Source: Lactifluus volemus (Eukaryota > Basidiomycota > Agaricomycetes > Russulales > Russulaceae). Taken from it: a DNA stretch of 45,455 nucleotides. A program made the translations under genes and the position numbers. Location of the stretch: NCBI GenBank assembly GCA_022376515.1, contig WTXI01000291.1, positions 1 to 45,455 of the forward strand, written 5' to 3'. Position 1 is the stretch's first letter. The number at the start of each line of letters is the position of its first letter. Below the pieces are notes generated by a model. The model did no database searches. It had not been told where the DNA came from and saw only the letters and a program-made list of their open reading frames with translations. Below are positions 33,131 to 43,849 of this stretch, piece by piece.

Positions 33131-34745
33131 GGTCGCGCTGAGAGCGACGTTCACCGGGTAAATTAGCCTTAGAGCAGGCGATGAAACTTGTTCATTCTCC
33201 ACACACATCTCTCAAATGCCTGGCGGCGATGAATATTGCCAAGTTTTTCAAGGCGTTTCCTGACATCGAGGAAAATGCTATCAACGCTATATTTGACCTT
33301 TGTGAAGACCATCATCCAGATGTTCGTCGCTCGCCTCACGCTATCCCAAGAAACCTGATTTCCCCCTCCACGCTTCATCTCCTATATGCGAATTGAAGGA
33401 TACAAAGCTATCGTTCGAATGTCATAGGAGCAGCCTATAAGGGTAGAGAGGAACGTGGACGTCTTGGTGCAGTTACTTCAGAGCGGTGGGTGCCACATTC
33501 TCCTAGTTTTCTTTTTGCCTTCCGACGGAAAAGAATTGCCATCTTATTCATCAACGATTCCCTCTTCCCTCCTTCTTTCCTTTTCCTTTTGTTATTTTCC
33601 TTCTTCATCAGATGAACCCGCAGAGGTTGCGGTAGTCAAGACTGCGCCTATCCAGCACCTCGAATTGGACTCCAAGATTACGCTGAGCGTTCTCTGCGAT
33701 CGAATCGTCCCCCCAGACGAACCCATGGAAGGCGAGGTCAAGGTCACTTGCGCATGCTGATCGTGGCGTTCCTCGCAGAAGACGCGCGGAGGCCCCTTCT
33801 GACGAAGTTGCAAGGCCGAGGAAACATCTGCGCAGAGCAAGAACAAGCGCTGATAGACACCCTCCTCAAGGTGAGAGAGATCCGTCGTCCCTGATGAACT
33901 CGCTTCTGGCGCTGACGAAAGAGATACGGGGGTTTCGCGCAGGTGGTGTTCAAATTTGGTGGCGCAGACGCCTCTAAGATTACAAGGGACATTTTGGTGT
34001 TCCTACCCTCCTTAAAAAGTGGCCGCCCGACAAGACGCATCAACGAGCTCCTGCAAGTGTTACTTGCGCAGGCTATGTTTTCGCTCAGGGAGGACCTCGC
34101 GCCGAGGCGGATCATCCTTCCGGTACGTTGGTCCGGGAAAGCCTGCCGCTCGCCACCACCTTTTTCCATTATTTGCGACGCAGGTTTTCATTCGAATAGC
34201 CCCGTCAGATGCGCAAGCATGGCGGCCGTGCGAAATGCTCTTGGAATTCTTTTGCTCGGTGTCCAGAGGAAGGAAGATCAAACAAATTGGAACATTTCTG
34301 CTCCCCTCCACTCGGTTCTGGTAGAGATTTCTCACCTCACTGATGAAAGGCTGAACCCAGAGTTCAAACGAGTAGGGGATCTCAGCAGTGTCAGTTCATT
34401 TATTTTTTGTCCTGGCCTCGCTCACCATTTGGTTGCTGTTCATTTTTGCGAGTCGTTGACCCACACAGTCCCCCAACCGTCCTTGCTTCCTCTAAAACCA
34501 TTGCCGTCGCCACTCCCAATTCTAGATACCCACCTACCTGCTGACGTAATCCTGAACCAAACAAAGAGCTGAGGAAGAGGAATCAAGTGTACCACAAGAA
34601 CGGGAGGGGATACAGAGGCTATCCATCAGATGACAACATGCATGGCAACGACGTCAGCGCACAGATTCCTCCTTTTTGCATTCTGCGGGCTCGGGTGCGT
34701 CTAGCGTCGGAAGCGGAGCGGAAGACAGTCTTCAGACGAAGCGGC
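33131..34745 (+). pseudogene. API5: API5-like pseudogene E (type B), best preserved
   Basis: The clearest API5 copy. Exon blocks: 33173-33321 (IAKFFKAFPDIEENAINAI, FDLCEDHHPD), 33386-33485 (IEGYKAIVRMS.. QLLQS), 33612-33870 (DEPAEVAVVKTA, HLELDSKITLSVLCDRIV, PPDEPMEGEVKVT, VAFLAEDARRPLLTKLQ), 33943-34122 (VVFKFGGADASKITRDILV, FLPSLKSG, NELLQVLLAQAMFSLREDL), 34184 onward (FIRIAPSDAQAW). The order and spacing match the HEAT/ARM-type N-terminal half of fungal API5. Lesions: the acceptor before exon 2 is CTAT instead of CTAG, TCATAG makes a stop in exon 2, and a one-base shift near 33755 gives a stop in exon 3. It was probably functional more recently than the type A copies. Confidence 0.75.
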
Positions 34746-35988
34746 TGCGGACCACTGACTCGGAGACACCGTCGCTGTTACTGCGCATGGGAAGTGCGTA
34801 ATGTCTTTCTCCAGGGCCGCGCGGTCGACAGGCGTCGACTTCAAAGTACCCACCGGCGCTTCAAGCTCAGTCCTCGGATTCGCCGAGGCATCCACCAGGG
34901 AGGGTCCCCCAAATTTTTGCTAGGGCTCAGTACCAAAGGCGCTGCGCGGTTGCATTCAAATTCTCTACTTGAAAGGATACAGGGGAATGGGACGTAGGAT
35001 GATTCGTTAATGATTCTTTCAGGGTCCTACAGGGGAGCGCATCGTCATCGTATATGGGACTATGTGGTTGGCTGTCATGCACCGATTGCATCTATATCTC
35101 TTACCTTTGTATTCCTTGTTGGGTGCCTTCTGCTTCTTGTATTCCACGATACAGTATATCAACAATAGGTTGAGATTCCATGCAAGCTTGTGGGCATCCC
35201 CAAACCAACATGCAGTACATCCGCATCCACGCCCTCGTTCCAAAATCCCGTATTCAATCCTTCCCAGTGAGCGAATCGGTTGTGCATATATCCAAATTTC
35301 AAACGCACGACGCGAACGACTTGAAGCTTACGAGCTTACACCATTGCGTTCCGTTGGCTATTTACGCATGTTTGCGAATGTCACCATCTTCACAGACAAA
35401 GTCCCGTTTAATCATCTCATTTGCTTTTGTTGAAGCTTGTCTTGTGAAAGGTTTCTTCTAAACTTACCTCGGGAGAGTTTCCGATCAGCGTTACCCGCAA
35501 TGTCCAGAATTTCCGCGCTATATTGACAAATGGCCTAGATGTCCGCTCAACATCCGAAAGAACGGGCTTGTACAGTCTACGTCGGAGGCCAGGAAGACAG
35601 TAGACAAAAAAAGAGTTCATAGACATTGAGAGGTTTCCATTTTTCGGTTCCCCCACGGAACTACTACTCACTACTGGCGGTATCACCAGCGCCTTTTTTC
35701 TGACCGTTGTTTGGTTGTTTGTTCCCAATCGCGAAGCGCCACCTAGGTGCACACACACCAGTGGTCATCCTCAATCTCAACTTCTCACTTCGATCTACGA
35801 TGTCTCTCGCACAACCAAATTCGTATGTCAAAGTCTCTCACACCCGATGTCCCCCGATGTTAACTATCACTGCAGCCCAGATCCTCAAATATCCGGAATC
35901 GGGTACATCACTTACTTCCATTTCATTTCGATATCTGCTCACAAAACTGCCTTTGATCAGCGATCAAGTCAGCAAAACACCACCGAAC
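34746..35988 (+). promoter_or_regulatory. Spacer and 5' flank/leader of NLR copy 4
   Basis: Homologous to 8491-9733. The spacer half holds the same VELKV-type and ESVVHISKFQT stretches, without a recognised gene. From about 35695 (TTTGGTTGTTTGTTCCC) it matches the leader of copies 2 and 3. The upstream ATG at about 35800 is in frame with the NLR start, but the stretch is not conserved as coding among the copies. Confidence 0.45.
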
Positions 35989-38900
35989 ATGCTCCAGCTC
36001 GAAGTGACTAGTATGTATATATAGCGATGCTGCTCTGATAACTACTGAACTGTATCCTTTGTCAGTCCTCCGGGCACACAATCTCCCTCCTCTGAAATCC
36101 CTCCCCGGGAAAGAGAGACGGTTTTACGTTACTGTGACGAATGGGGAGAAAACGTGGCTGACACGATCTATACAAAGCGTGGCTCAGCACGTCGAATGGA
36201 ACGAGAAAGTCGACGCATTGTGAGAAATGTGGAATTTGCGTTTCAATGTCCAACTGACCCCACGGTGCAGTGCCATACAATCGCTCTCTCGTATTAAAAT
36301 ATCTCTTTATGCAAAGAGGACCATGCGGAGAGATATGCTCCTCGGGCAGGAGGAGATAATCTGTGAAGCACGACGCGGTTCGTTTATTGCTTCGAATCCT
36401 TACTCATGCATCTTGCTGAGCGTCCTACATCTAGAACTTGACATCACTTTCAGCAGTGCTGATGGAGCTAGTAGAAACTCAACGAAGCCGGATACACTCT
36501 TGACGATCACCGTATCTACGAAAGCGAGTTCCTCTCTAACTATGGCAGTCAATACATCGAATCCTGTAACAACAGAGTTGGACGATTCGCTTGCTGAAGG
36601 AGGTGTTGTACGTCCTACTATCAATTTCAATTATGAAACCGGGCAACCCACGTCAGTTGTGGCGTCCCTATCTCCTTCATTTCAGGCACACGACGTTCCA
36701 GTTCCCACTGAGGGCGACACTCATGTGAGACCGGCAGTAGGCAGCCAGGCAGAGATATCACGTACTCTTGGTCGTGCTGAGGAAGCCACGGAGGCTATGG
36801 GTACGATCAAAGCATGGAAGACAGCCATTGCTGTTATCAAGCAAGTGATGGACACCGTCGACCCAATCACTGATGTATGACTAACATCCTCATGGTTTTT
36901 GCGTATCCCTTGCTAAACTAACTTGTTCTGTTCAGTTGTTCCCGCATGCAAAGTTAGCATGGAAATTGCTCTCAATGATCCCTGAGGTTTGTCCCCGTGC
37001 TCTGTCGGAGGATATCCACAGTTCAACATTTATTTTCACCTGCGGTCAGACTTTGTTACTCCAGTTGAGGCGTGACGACAACGTCAGAACACTACTTCAG
37101 GCAATTCTGGATGGGTTTGACTTTGTGAAGAAGGCGGACGTTTTGAGGAACATGGACCCTGAGTCTACGCAACCGAAGATCCTGGATGAGATGCTGGAGT
37201 GTGTCTCGGAATGTGCCGAATTCATCATATCGTATGCGAAGGATGTGCAAGTCGGTACGTCGTCTTGGCCTCTGTGGTGATTCATCATAATAAAGATTTG
37301 ATTTAGGAAAGCGGACATTGAAAAATGTGGTCCGCCAGGTTGACGGGAAGATTGACGAATACCGCACGAACCTTGCTCGACTGCGAGATAATTTTCTCGC
37401 GGGTACTACTGTTATCGCTGGGGGTGCTGTGCTGGAACATGGTGTGTACTCCTGACGGCCTTGATCGTTGAATGGTGGATCTGATGAAGGAGACATAGAA
37501 CTGGACGCAACCATCAGAGAATTGCCTTATAAAGGAGGCTGGCGATTTGGCGATGACAGGCGCTGTCTTCCAGGTACACGAGAAGACTTCCTAGACCATA
37601 TCATTAACTGGGTCGAGAATCGAGAATCTGAACGCGTGCTCGTGCTCCTTGGCCAGGCCGGCACAGGAAAGTCATCGATTGCACATGAAGTTGCCCGTCG
37701 GTTAGAAAACAAGCACCTCGGCTCTTACTTTGCTTTTATACGGAAGGAGGGTTCCAAGGACGAGGCTCACCAGCTCTTCACGACGCTCGCTCGCGATCTC
37801 TCCAATCGCTATCCTGCCTTCAAACACGCCCTCGGGAGGGTGCTGAAGAATGATCCATCTCTCTGTAGTACTCGACACTATCATACACTTTTCGAGCGCC
37901 TCCTCCTTGAGCCGGTCAAGAACCTTCAGCTTCGGGATCCAATTTTGATTGTGATTGATGCGTTGGATGAGAGCGGTGACGTAACTGGCCAAAGCGGATT
38001 ACACAAATTTCTTGCTGACCATCTGTTCGAGTTGCCTTCGAACTTTCGCATGCTCATCACCTCGAGGCCGGAGAATAGAATCGAACATGTATTTGGTAAC
38101 ACACTGACCGTGCGCACCCTGTACATGGACGATCACAAACTGGCTTCCAAGACGGAGCGAGATATTCGGTTGTACCTCCGGAATGAACTCCCTTTAGACT
38201 TGTTCAAACAACATGGCGTCAAACTGGCAAAGGCAGCGGAAGGGTTGTTTCAGTGGGCAGCCGTTGCATGCGGGTTGATAAATAATCCTCCTCCTAGCTT
38301 TGGGTTTAGCAGGAAACAGGTCATACAGCGTCTGTTAGGACACTCTCGAGATCGCGATGGACAGGATCCGTTGGACCAGCTATATGGAGAAGTTCTGGAA
38401 GGATACTTCAAACCACTTGCAGCACAGACTCTATTTCGATCAATCATGGGACAGCTTTTCGCTGCGATCGAGCCGCTTTCCATCCGTTCTTTGACTATTC
38501 TGCGACAACATGCACCCAAGGATGACCCCTCTGATCCTGATCCCGAGGATTCTGATTGCGTTATTGAGATGCTCCGTCACCTGGGCTCACTGCTCCATAA
38601 CGTGACCTCATCCGACGACACCCTCCCGATCGTTCCTCTCCACACCTCATTTCGTGACTTCCTTGCCAATGAGAGGAGTGGGGTATTTCATATCGACCTT
38701 GGCAGGTCTCACCGTCGGTTGGCACATTCGTGTCTTGGATTGATGCTCAATGACCTCAAATTCAACATTTGTAAACTGGAATCGTCATACCTTGCCAACA
38801 GGGATGTGCCAGATCTCGAATCCCGAATTGCCAAATATATTCCACCTGCTCTATCATATGCGTGCGTTTTCTGGGGCGATCATTTAGAACGCCTTGGTAT

Positions 38901-41477
38901 TGAAGAGGACCTCTTTCCAAAACTTCGATCACTATTCGAGACAAGATTCCTGTTTTGGCTGGAAGTGCTTAGCATCAAGAACAATGTCAGTCTTGCATCA
39001 CGAGCATTGGGGTCTCTGAACACATGGTTGCGGTCTGATCAGCGGAAGGTAGGTGGCTCTTGTCATGTCATACCTCATGTAGTAACTATTAGGTCCAACA
39101 GCAGCAATCACTCCAATCAGAGGTTAAGAATCTGTTGGCCCTAGTGGATGATGCGTTCGCTTTCGTGCGATATTTCGGGATGGCAATATCAAGAAGCGTC
39201 CCGCATATATATATATCTGCTCTCCCTTTCGTGCCATCCTCTTCCCGCATCGTCGAGCGCCATCTTCACCACTTCCCCCACACATTGATTTTGAAACGCG
39301 GACAGTTGTCTGATTGGCCAGCATTGGAAATGACGATTCAAGCACATGACGGAGTCGTCGAGTCTGTTGTATTCTCGCCAGATGGGCAACGGATCGCATC
39401 AGCGTCGCGAGATGGCACGATTCGGGTGTGGGATGCTACAACAGGGGAAATAGTAGCGGGGCCTTTTACTGGACACGGCAAAGTTGTTTTCTCTGTCGTA
39501 TTCTCGCATGACGGGAAACGCATCGCCTCGGCCTCGGAGGACTGCACGATTTGCGTGTGGGATGCTGCAACAGGAGAGGTCATAGCGGGACCGTTTGCTG
39601 GACATACGGGGTGGGTGAGATGTGTTGCATTCTCACCGAACGGGAAACACATCGCCTCGGCCTCGAACGATCGAACAATTTGTATTTGGGATGCCGCAAC
39701 TGGACAAGTCGTAGCAGGTCCATTTATTGGACACATCGATGAGGTCCACTTCGTCGCATTCTCGCCTGACGGACAACGTATCGCCTCTGCCTCGCGAGAC
39801 TGCACGATTCGCATGTGGGATGCTGCAACCGGAGAGGTCGTAGCGGGCCCGTTTATTGGATACACCGACTGGGTTAGGTGTGTTGTATTCTCACCGGATG
39901 GGAAGCACGTCGCTTCAGCCTCTGACGATTGCACAATTCGGGTGTGGGATTCCGCAACAGGAGAAGTCGTAGCAGGCCCATTTACTGGACACACCGGTCC
40001 TATCTACTCTATTGCATTCTCGCCAGACGGGAAAAGCATCACCTCCGCCTCGGCAGATTGCACGATTCGCGTGTGGGACTCGGAAACAGGGCAGATCGTA
40101 GCAGGGCCATTTACTGGACATACCGACACGATATTTTCTATTGCACTCTCGCCGGACGGGCAGCGCATTGCCTCGGCCTCGTACGATCAGACAGTTTGCG
40201 TGTGGCATCCCAGAAAAGGAGAGGCAAGAGGTTCAGTTACTGGACATACCCGATCCATCTTTTCTGTTGCAATATCACCAGACGGGCAACGGGTAGCCTC
40301 GGCCTCTGCAGATTGCACAGTTTGTGTGTGGGATGCCGCAACAGGAGAGGTCACAGCAGGCCCGTTTACTGGTCACACCGATTGGGTCATTTCTGTTTCT
40401 TTCTCGCCTGACGGGCAGCGGATCGCCTCAGCCTCGCGAGATGGCACGATTCGTGTGTGGGATACTGCAACAGGAGATATTGCAGCAGGCCCATTTACCG
40501 GACATACTGATATTATCTTCTCTGTTGCATTCTCGCCGGACGGACAACGCATCGCGTCGGCCTCGGAAGATCGCACTGTTCGTGTGTGGGATGCCATAAC
40601 GGGAGAGGTTGTAGCGGGCCCGTTTACTGGACACACTGAGGGTGTCGACTCTGTTGCATTCTCGCCAGACGGGAAACGCATCGCATCTTCCTCGAACGAC
40701 TGCACGATTCGCGTATGGGATGCTGCGACAGGAGATGCCATAGCAGGCCCGTTTACTGGTCACACTGGAGGGATCCAATTTGTTGCATTTTCACCAGATG
40801 GGCAGAGACTTGCCTCAGCCTCGTTCGATGGCACCATTCGTGTGTGGGATTCTGCGTCAGGACAAGTACTAGTGGGCCCATTTACTGGACACGCGAATGC
40901 CCTTAGGTCCGTTGGATTCTCACCTGACGGGCGGCGCATTGCTTCTGCCTCGGATGATCGTACCATCCGCTTGTGGGATTCTGCAACAGGGGTGGCCATA
41001 GCGGGCCCATTTATTGGACACACTGAGTTGGCCCTCTCCGCGTCATTCTCACCAGATGGGCAGCGGGTCATTTCGACCTCATATGATCGCACGATTCGCA
41101 TGTGGGATGCCACAACAAAACAGGGTGTTGTGAGCTCGTCTACCGGACTCACCCCATCGACTAATTCTGGTGCGTCTACTCTGAATGGGCAGCTTATCAC
41201 CTCGACCTTACGAGATCACACGATTCATGTAGGGAAGCCCATATTGGAAGATGTTGAGAAAGATCACTTTATGGACAATTTCCCGATCAATAATGATGGA
41301 TGGATGTATGGGGAAGATGGAGAACTCCTTTTGTGGATTCCTCCGGTTCACCGTCCATACCTTCATAAAGCCAACACAGTCTGGATTGCTGGCAAAGATA
41401 GAACGGAGGTAGATCTCTCAAACTTTGTGTATGGACTAAATTGGGCTATGGTATACGTTCATAGTTCATCTAAATAG
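35989..41477 (+). CDS. NLR copy 4: intact C2-NACHT-WD40 receptor (about 1702 aa)
   Basis: Eight exons: 35989-36010, 36066-36219, 36271-36377, 36435-36874, 36936-37254, 37307-37441, 37490-39048, 39105-41477 (acceptor CAGCAG, so the last exon could start three bases earlier). Spliced length 5109 nt, fully open. C2-like domain about 1-115, including YAKRTMRRDMLLGQEEI; helical region with ILDEMLECVSECAEFIISYA; NACHT with Walker A GQAGTGKSS at 447-455, Walker B ILIVIDALDE at 544-553 and LITSRPE at 581-587; winged-helix/linker (PLHTSFRDFLANERSG, NICKLESSYLANRD) to 912; 14 WD40 repeats about 992-1593; C-terminal cap about 1594-1702. Its WD40 exon is a mosaic: blades 7-8 match copy 2, blades 11-14 match copy 1. 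A solo LTR starts 18 bp after its stop and will supply most of its 3' UTR. Function (cytosolic non-self sensor) is inferred from family. Confidence 0.88.
39342..41150 (+). repeat. WD40 repeat array of NLR copy 4 (14 blades)
   Basis: Fourteen in-frame repeats from AHDGVVES to VSSSTGL. Blade 4 ends GPFIGY instead of GH. Blade 7 is the HPRKGEARGS form. Blade 14 is the TELALSASFSPDG form found otherwise only in copy 1. Confidence 0.93.
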
Positions 41478-41495
41478 AGTCACATGTATATATGC

Positions 41496-42509
41496 TGTAG
41501 GGTCAGCTTAGTGGCTGGCCCCGAAACCTCTTTCTACGCAATTTCGTACGCCCAACTCACGTTTCCTCTCGTCTCGATTCGTGCTGCCGCTCGCCGTATC
41601 CCTCGACTGTTTAGATTTCGTTCTCGCGCGTTTTTGATCTCGAAATGGGCCACGATCGCCCTCGGCCACGATCCGACCACGCCTCGGCCATACCCCCGTC
41701 CTCTGCGGCCTCGCGTTGCACGACGTTTCTCTGCCTTTCTCCTTTGTTTCTTCCATGTCTGAGTTCTCTCTCGTGACTTGTGACTCCCGTTTCGTGCTAG
41801 TGTGCCTCGCGTTTCCCATTGTTCGCTCAGTATGGCATCTTTCCCCTTTTTGTGCTTAGCTTTCTCCCTTTCGTCTCGGGCTGCGTGCTGTGTCTCGCGC
41901 CGCGCCCACGTTCTAGGCTGACGGCCTAACGGTCTCTCGAAGGGACCGCGAGCATCCCGTGAAGCATTCTGAGGGTGCACGCGACTTCGAAGATTATTTT
42001 AGTCCCCTTTTTTTCCTTTCATGATTTTGTCCCCTTCCTCCTCGTTCCCGCTTCACCCTAGCTTCGTGTCTCCTCCCTTTCATACCTATCTCAGTTCCAA
42101 TATATTTTACTTTCATGGCCTTTGTCTTCGCACCGATAGCCTCGATACTTACCTATGCTTCCGACTTTGACGCGTTTACCCCCTTTTAGATTACACGGCT
42201 CAAATGTACTTAAATACAGCTTCGAAATGTACAAACGAGCTAGCGAATTGTCGCCGCTCACCTCTGTTCTCGAAATCGTTCTCGTCTGCCTCAAACCTCT
42301 CTAAGTTTTCTTTAGTTTCTTTCCCTCAAAAAGCTCGTCTCTTATCTTCAAAATCTCGCCTCCCCATCACTTAGATCTCCAAGTCTACGGGACTTCTACG
42401 CGTTCTTCTCCCTCTTGCCGCCGCTCTTCTCCTTCCTTCCCTTTTGCCCCTCTGTCCACCTTTCTCAACTATATTTGAACTCACAAGCAGGGAGAGTTCC
42501 CCGCTTTCA
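41496..42509. mobile_element. Solo LTR (1014 bp) 3' of NLR copy 4
   Basis: Begins TGTAGGGTCAGC and ends CCGCTTTCA, the TG..CA termini of LTR retrotransposons. It is bounded by a direct repeat ATGC (41492-41495 and 42510-42513). The empty site TATATATGCAAACTCC is intact in copies 1-3, which fixes both ends to the base. There is no internal gag-pol, so it is best read as a solo LTR left by recombination. Ty3 or Ty1 type cannot be decided from this alone. The overlapping small frames inside it are not genes. A 4-bp duplication is at the low end for LTR elements. Confidence 0.75.
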
Positions 42510-42659
42510 ATGCAAACTCCGATTAGTGTATCGTACGAATTCAGGTAGCCCCAGCAACTCTGTCTGACATATGGCCAGTAGAATCGTCTTTCAATATTAG
42601 GTCAGGTACAGTCATTGCGGTAAACCCCATGGCATCCTAAAAGCAGTTAGATGCTTGTT

Positions 42660-43790
42660 TTCAGTTTACTAGCTCTCCACGGAGAACTTAGGCCATTGCC
42701 CAAAAGTTGAACTCTTCTCGGAGTGTCGGATGAGCCTGCTTTTTGTCTCTTGCTCTTTCTCTCTGAAGTCGCTAATGGCATCGTGTATTTCGTCTGAGAC
42801 ATCATTTTCTGGTTTGCAGAAGATACTGCAGCTGTCCAAAGACATCTAGAGATGGAGTGGTGTGTGTACCAAGATTTATATGCATACAGTGACCCAACTT
42901 TCGTTACGCTGACCAATGCCACATACCCTTCCACTCCCAAGGCTCGGATCTGGTCTGGACTCTGGAAGCCCTGCAGGAAGTAAATGAGGGGAACAAGGTT
43001 CAATACTTAGCCGTTTGGTATATTGATTATTTGAGGAGCGCATTGCACTGCACCCGAGCCAGGTCTTGCCTGTGCCATGCAGTTCTGTGGCCACCTGGTG
43101 AACCTCTGAGGCTGCACCTCCAACAGGCGTTCTTGAGGGTTGCCATAGCATCAGTACGTTGAGGGACGCCGAGTGTTAGTGTCATGGAGTAGAATTTATG
43201 AGTGGACCAGAAATCAAGCTAGGGCGACAGAGAGCATGTATTGTGTAGGAGTCAGTATGACAACTGCAATTTTTATTTTGGACGACACGACGATGACATC
43301 AGGATTTAACAAACGAGTGGCTAGAGAAGCGGAAGGTAAGAATGGCGGCACCACGCACCTAGCGATCCTCTCCTTCCTACTCTTCCGCAAAGCTAATCCT
43401 TACTCCTCTAAATATTAAACGCGCCATGTGTCTCCCAGGTTTCATTGAGATATCGGTGAAGGAAGTCTTCTCGGAGCATAGAAAGTCAAAGTTACGGCCC
43501 AGTCAGGCCCATACGTCAAAAATGAGAGCTGTCTCAGACAGCCCATGCGGACGGGATTGCCGTCAGAGACTCGGATGTATGCGGATGGTTTGATGACATG
43601 TCACGTGCAATCTTGAGGCTTGATATCACGGGTAAGCACGTTGAGACGGACATACTGTAGTGGTGTGTGAGACCATTTATGGTTGTGAGTTGAGGACCAT
43701 CTAAATACCGATCGCAGTTCTTCTCTGATCAAGTTTGAGAAAGTCGCGAAAACAACTGAATAGGGTGGTACAGTACGTATCATAAAGTCT
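42660..43790 (-). pseudogene. Degenerate minus-strand coding remnant, unit 4
   Basis: Counterpart of 2665-3745 and nearly identical to it up to about 43600. The putative last exon (MSLDSCSIF..FSVES, TAG) is open. The part encoding GLKIARDIKPSAYIRVFD in unit 1 is shortened, and the sequence switches to the unit 2 type near 43610. Identity unknown. Confidence 0.35.
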
Positions 43791-43849
43791 TATCGGACCT
43801 CAGAGCGGGAAAGAGATACGACTTGGAAACAGGAACGCGAGACTGTCGC

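Larger units (their letters stand above)
27684..41477 (+). repeat. Tandem segmental unit 3 (13,794 bp)
   Basis: Third complete unit, ending in the intact NLR copy 4. It has both API5 modules and the NLR 5' relic, like unit 1, and is longer mainly because of the poly(A)-tailed retrocopy inserted at 32229-33115. Confidence 0.9.

Noticed and set aside
41484..41980. ORFs on both strands inside the solo LTR
   Set aside because: Compositional by-products of C/T-rich DNA. They begin or end across the LTR boundary and resemble no family.
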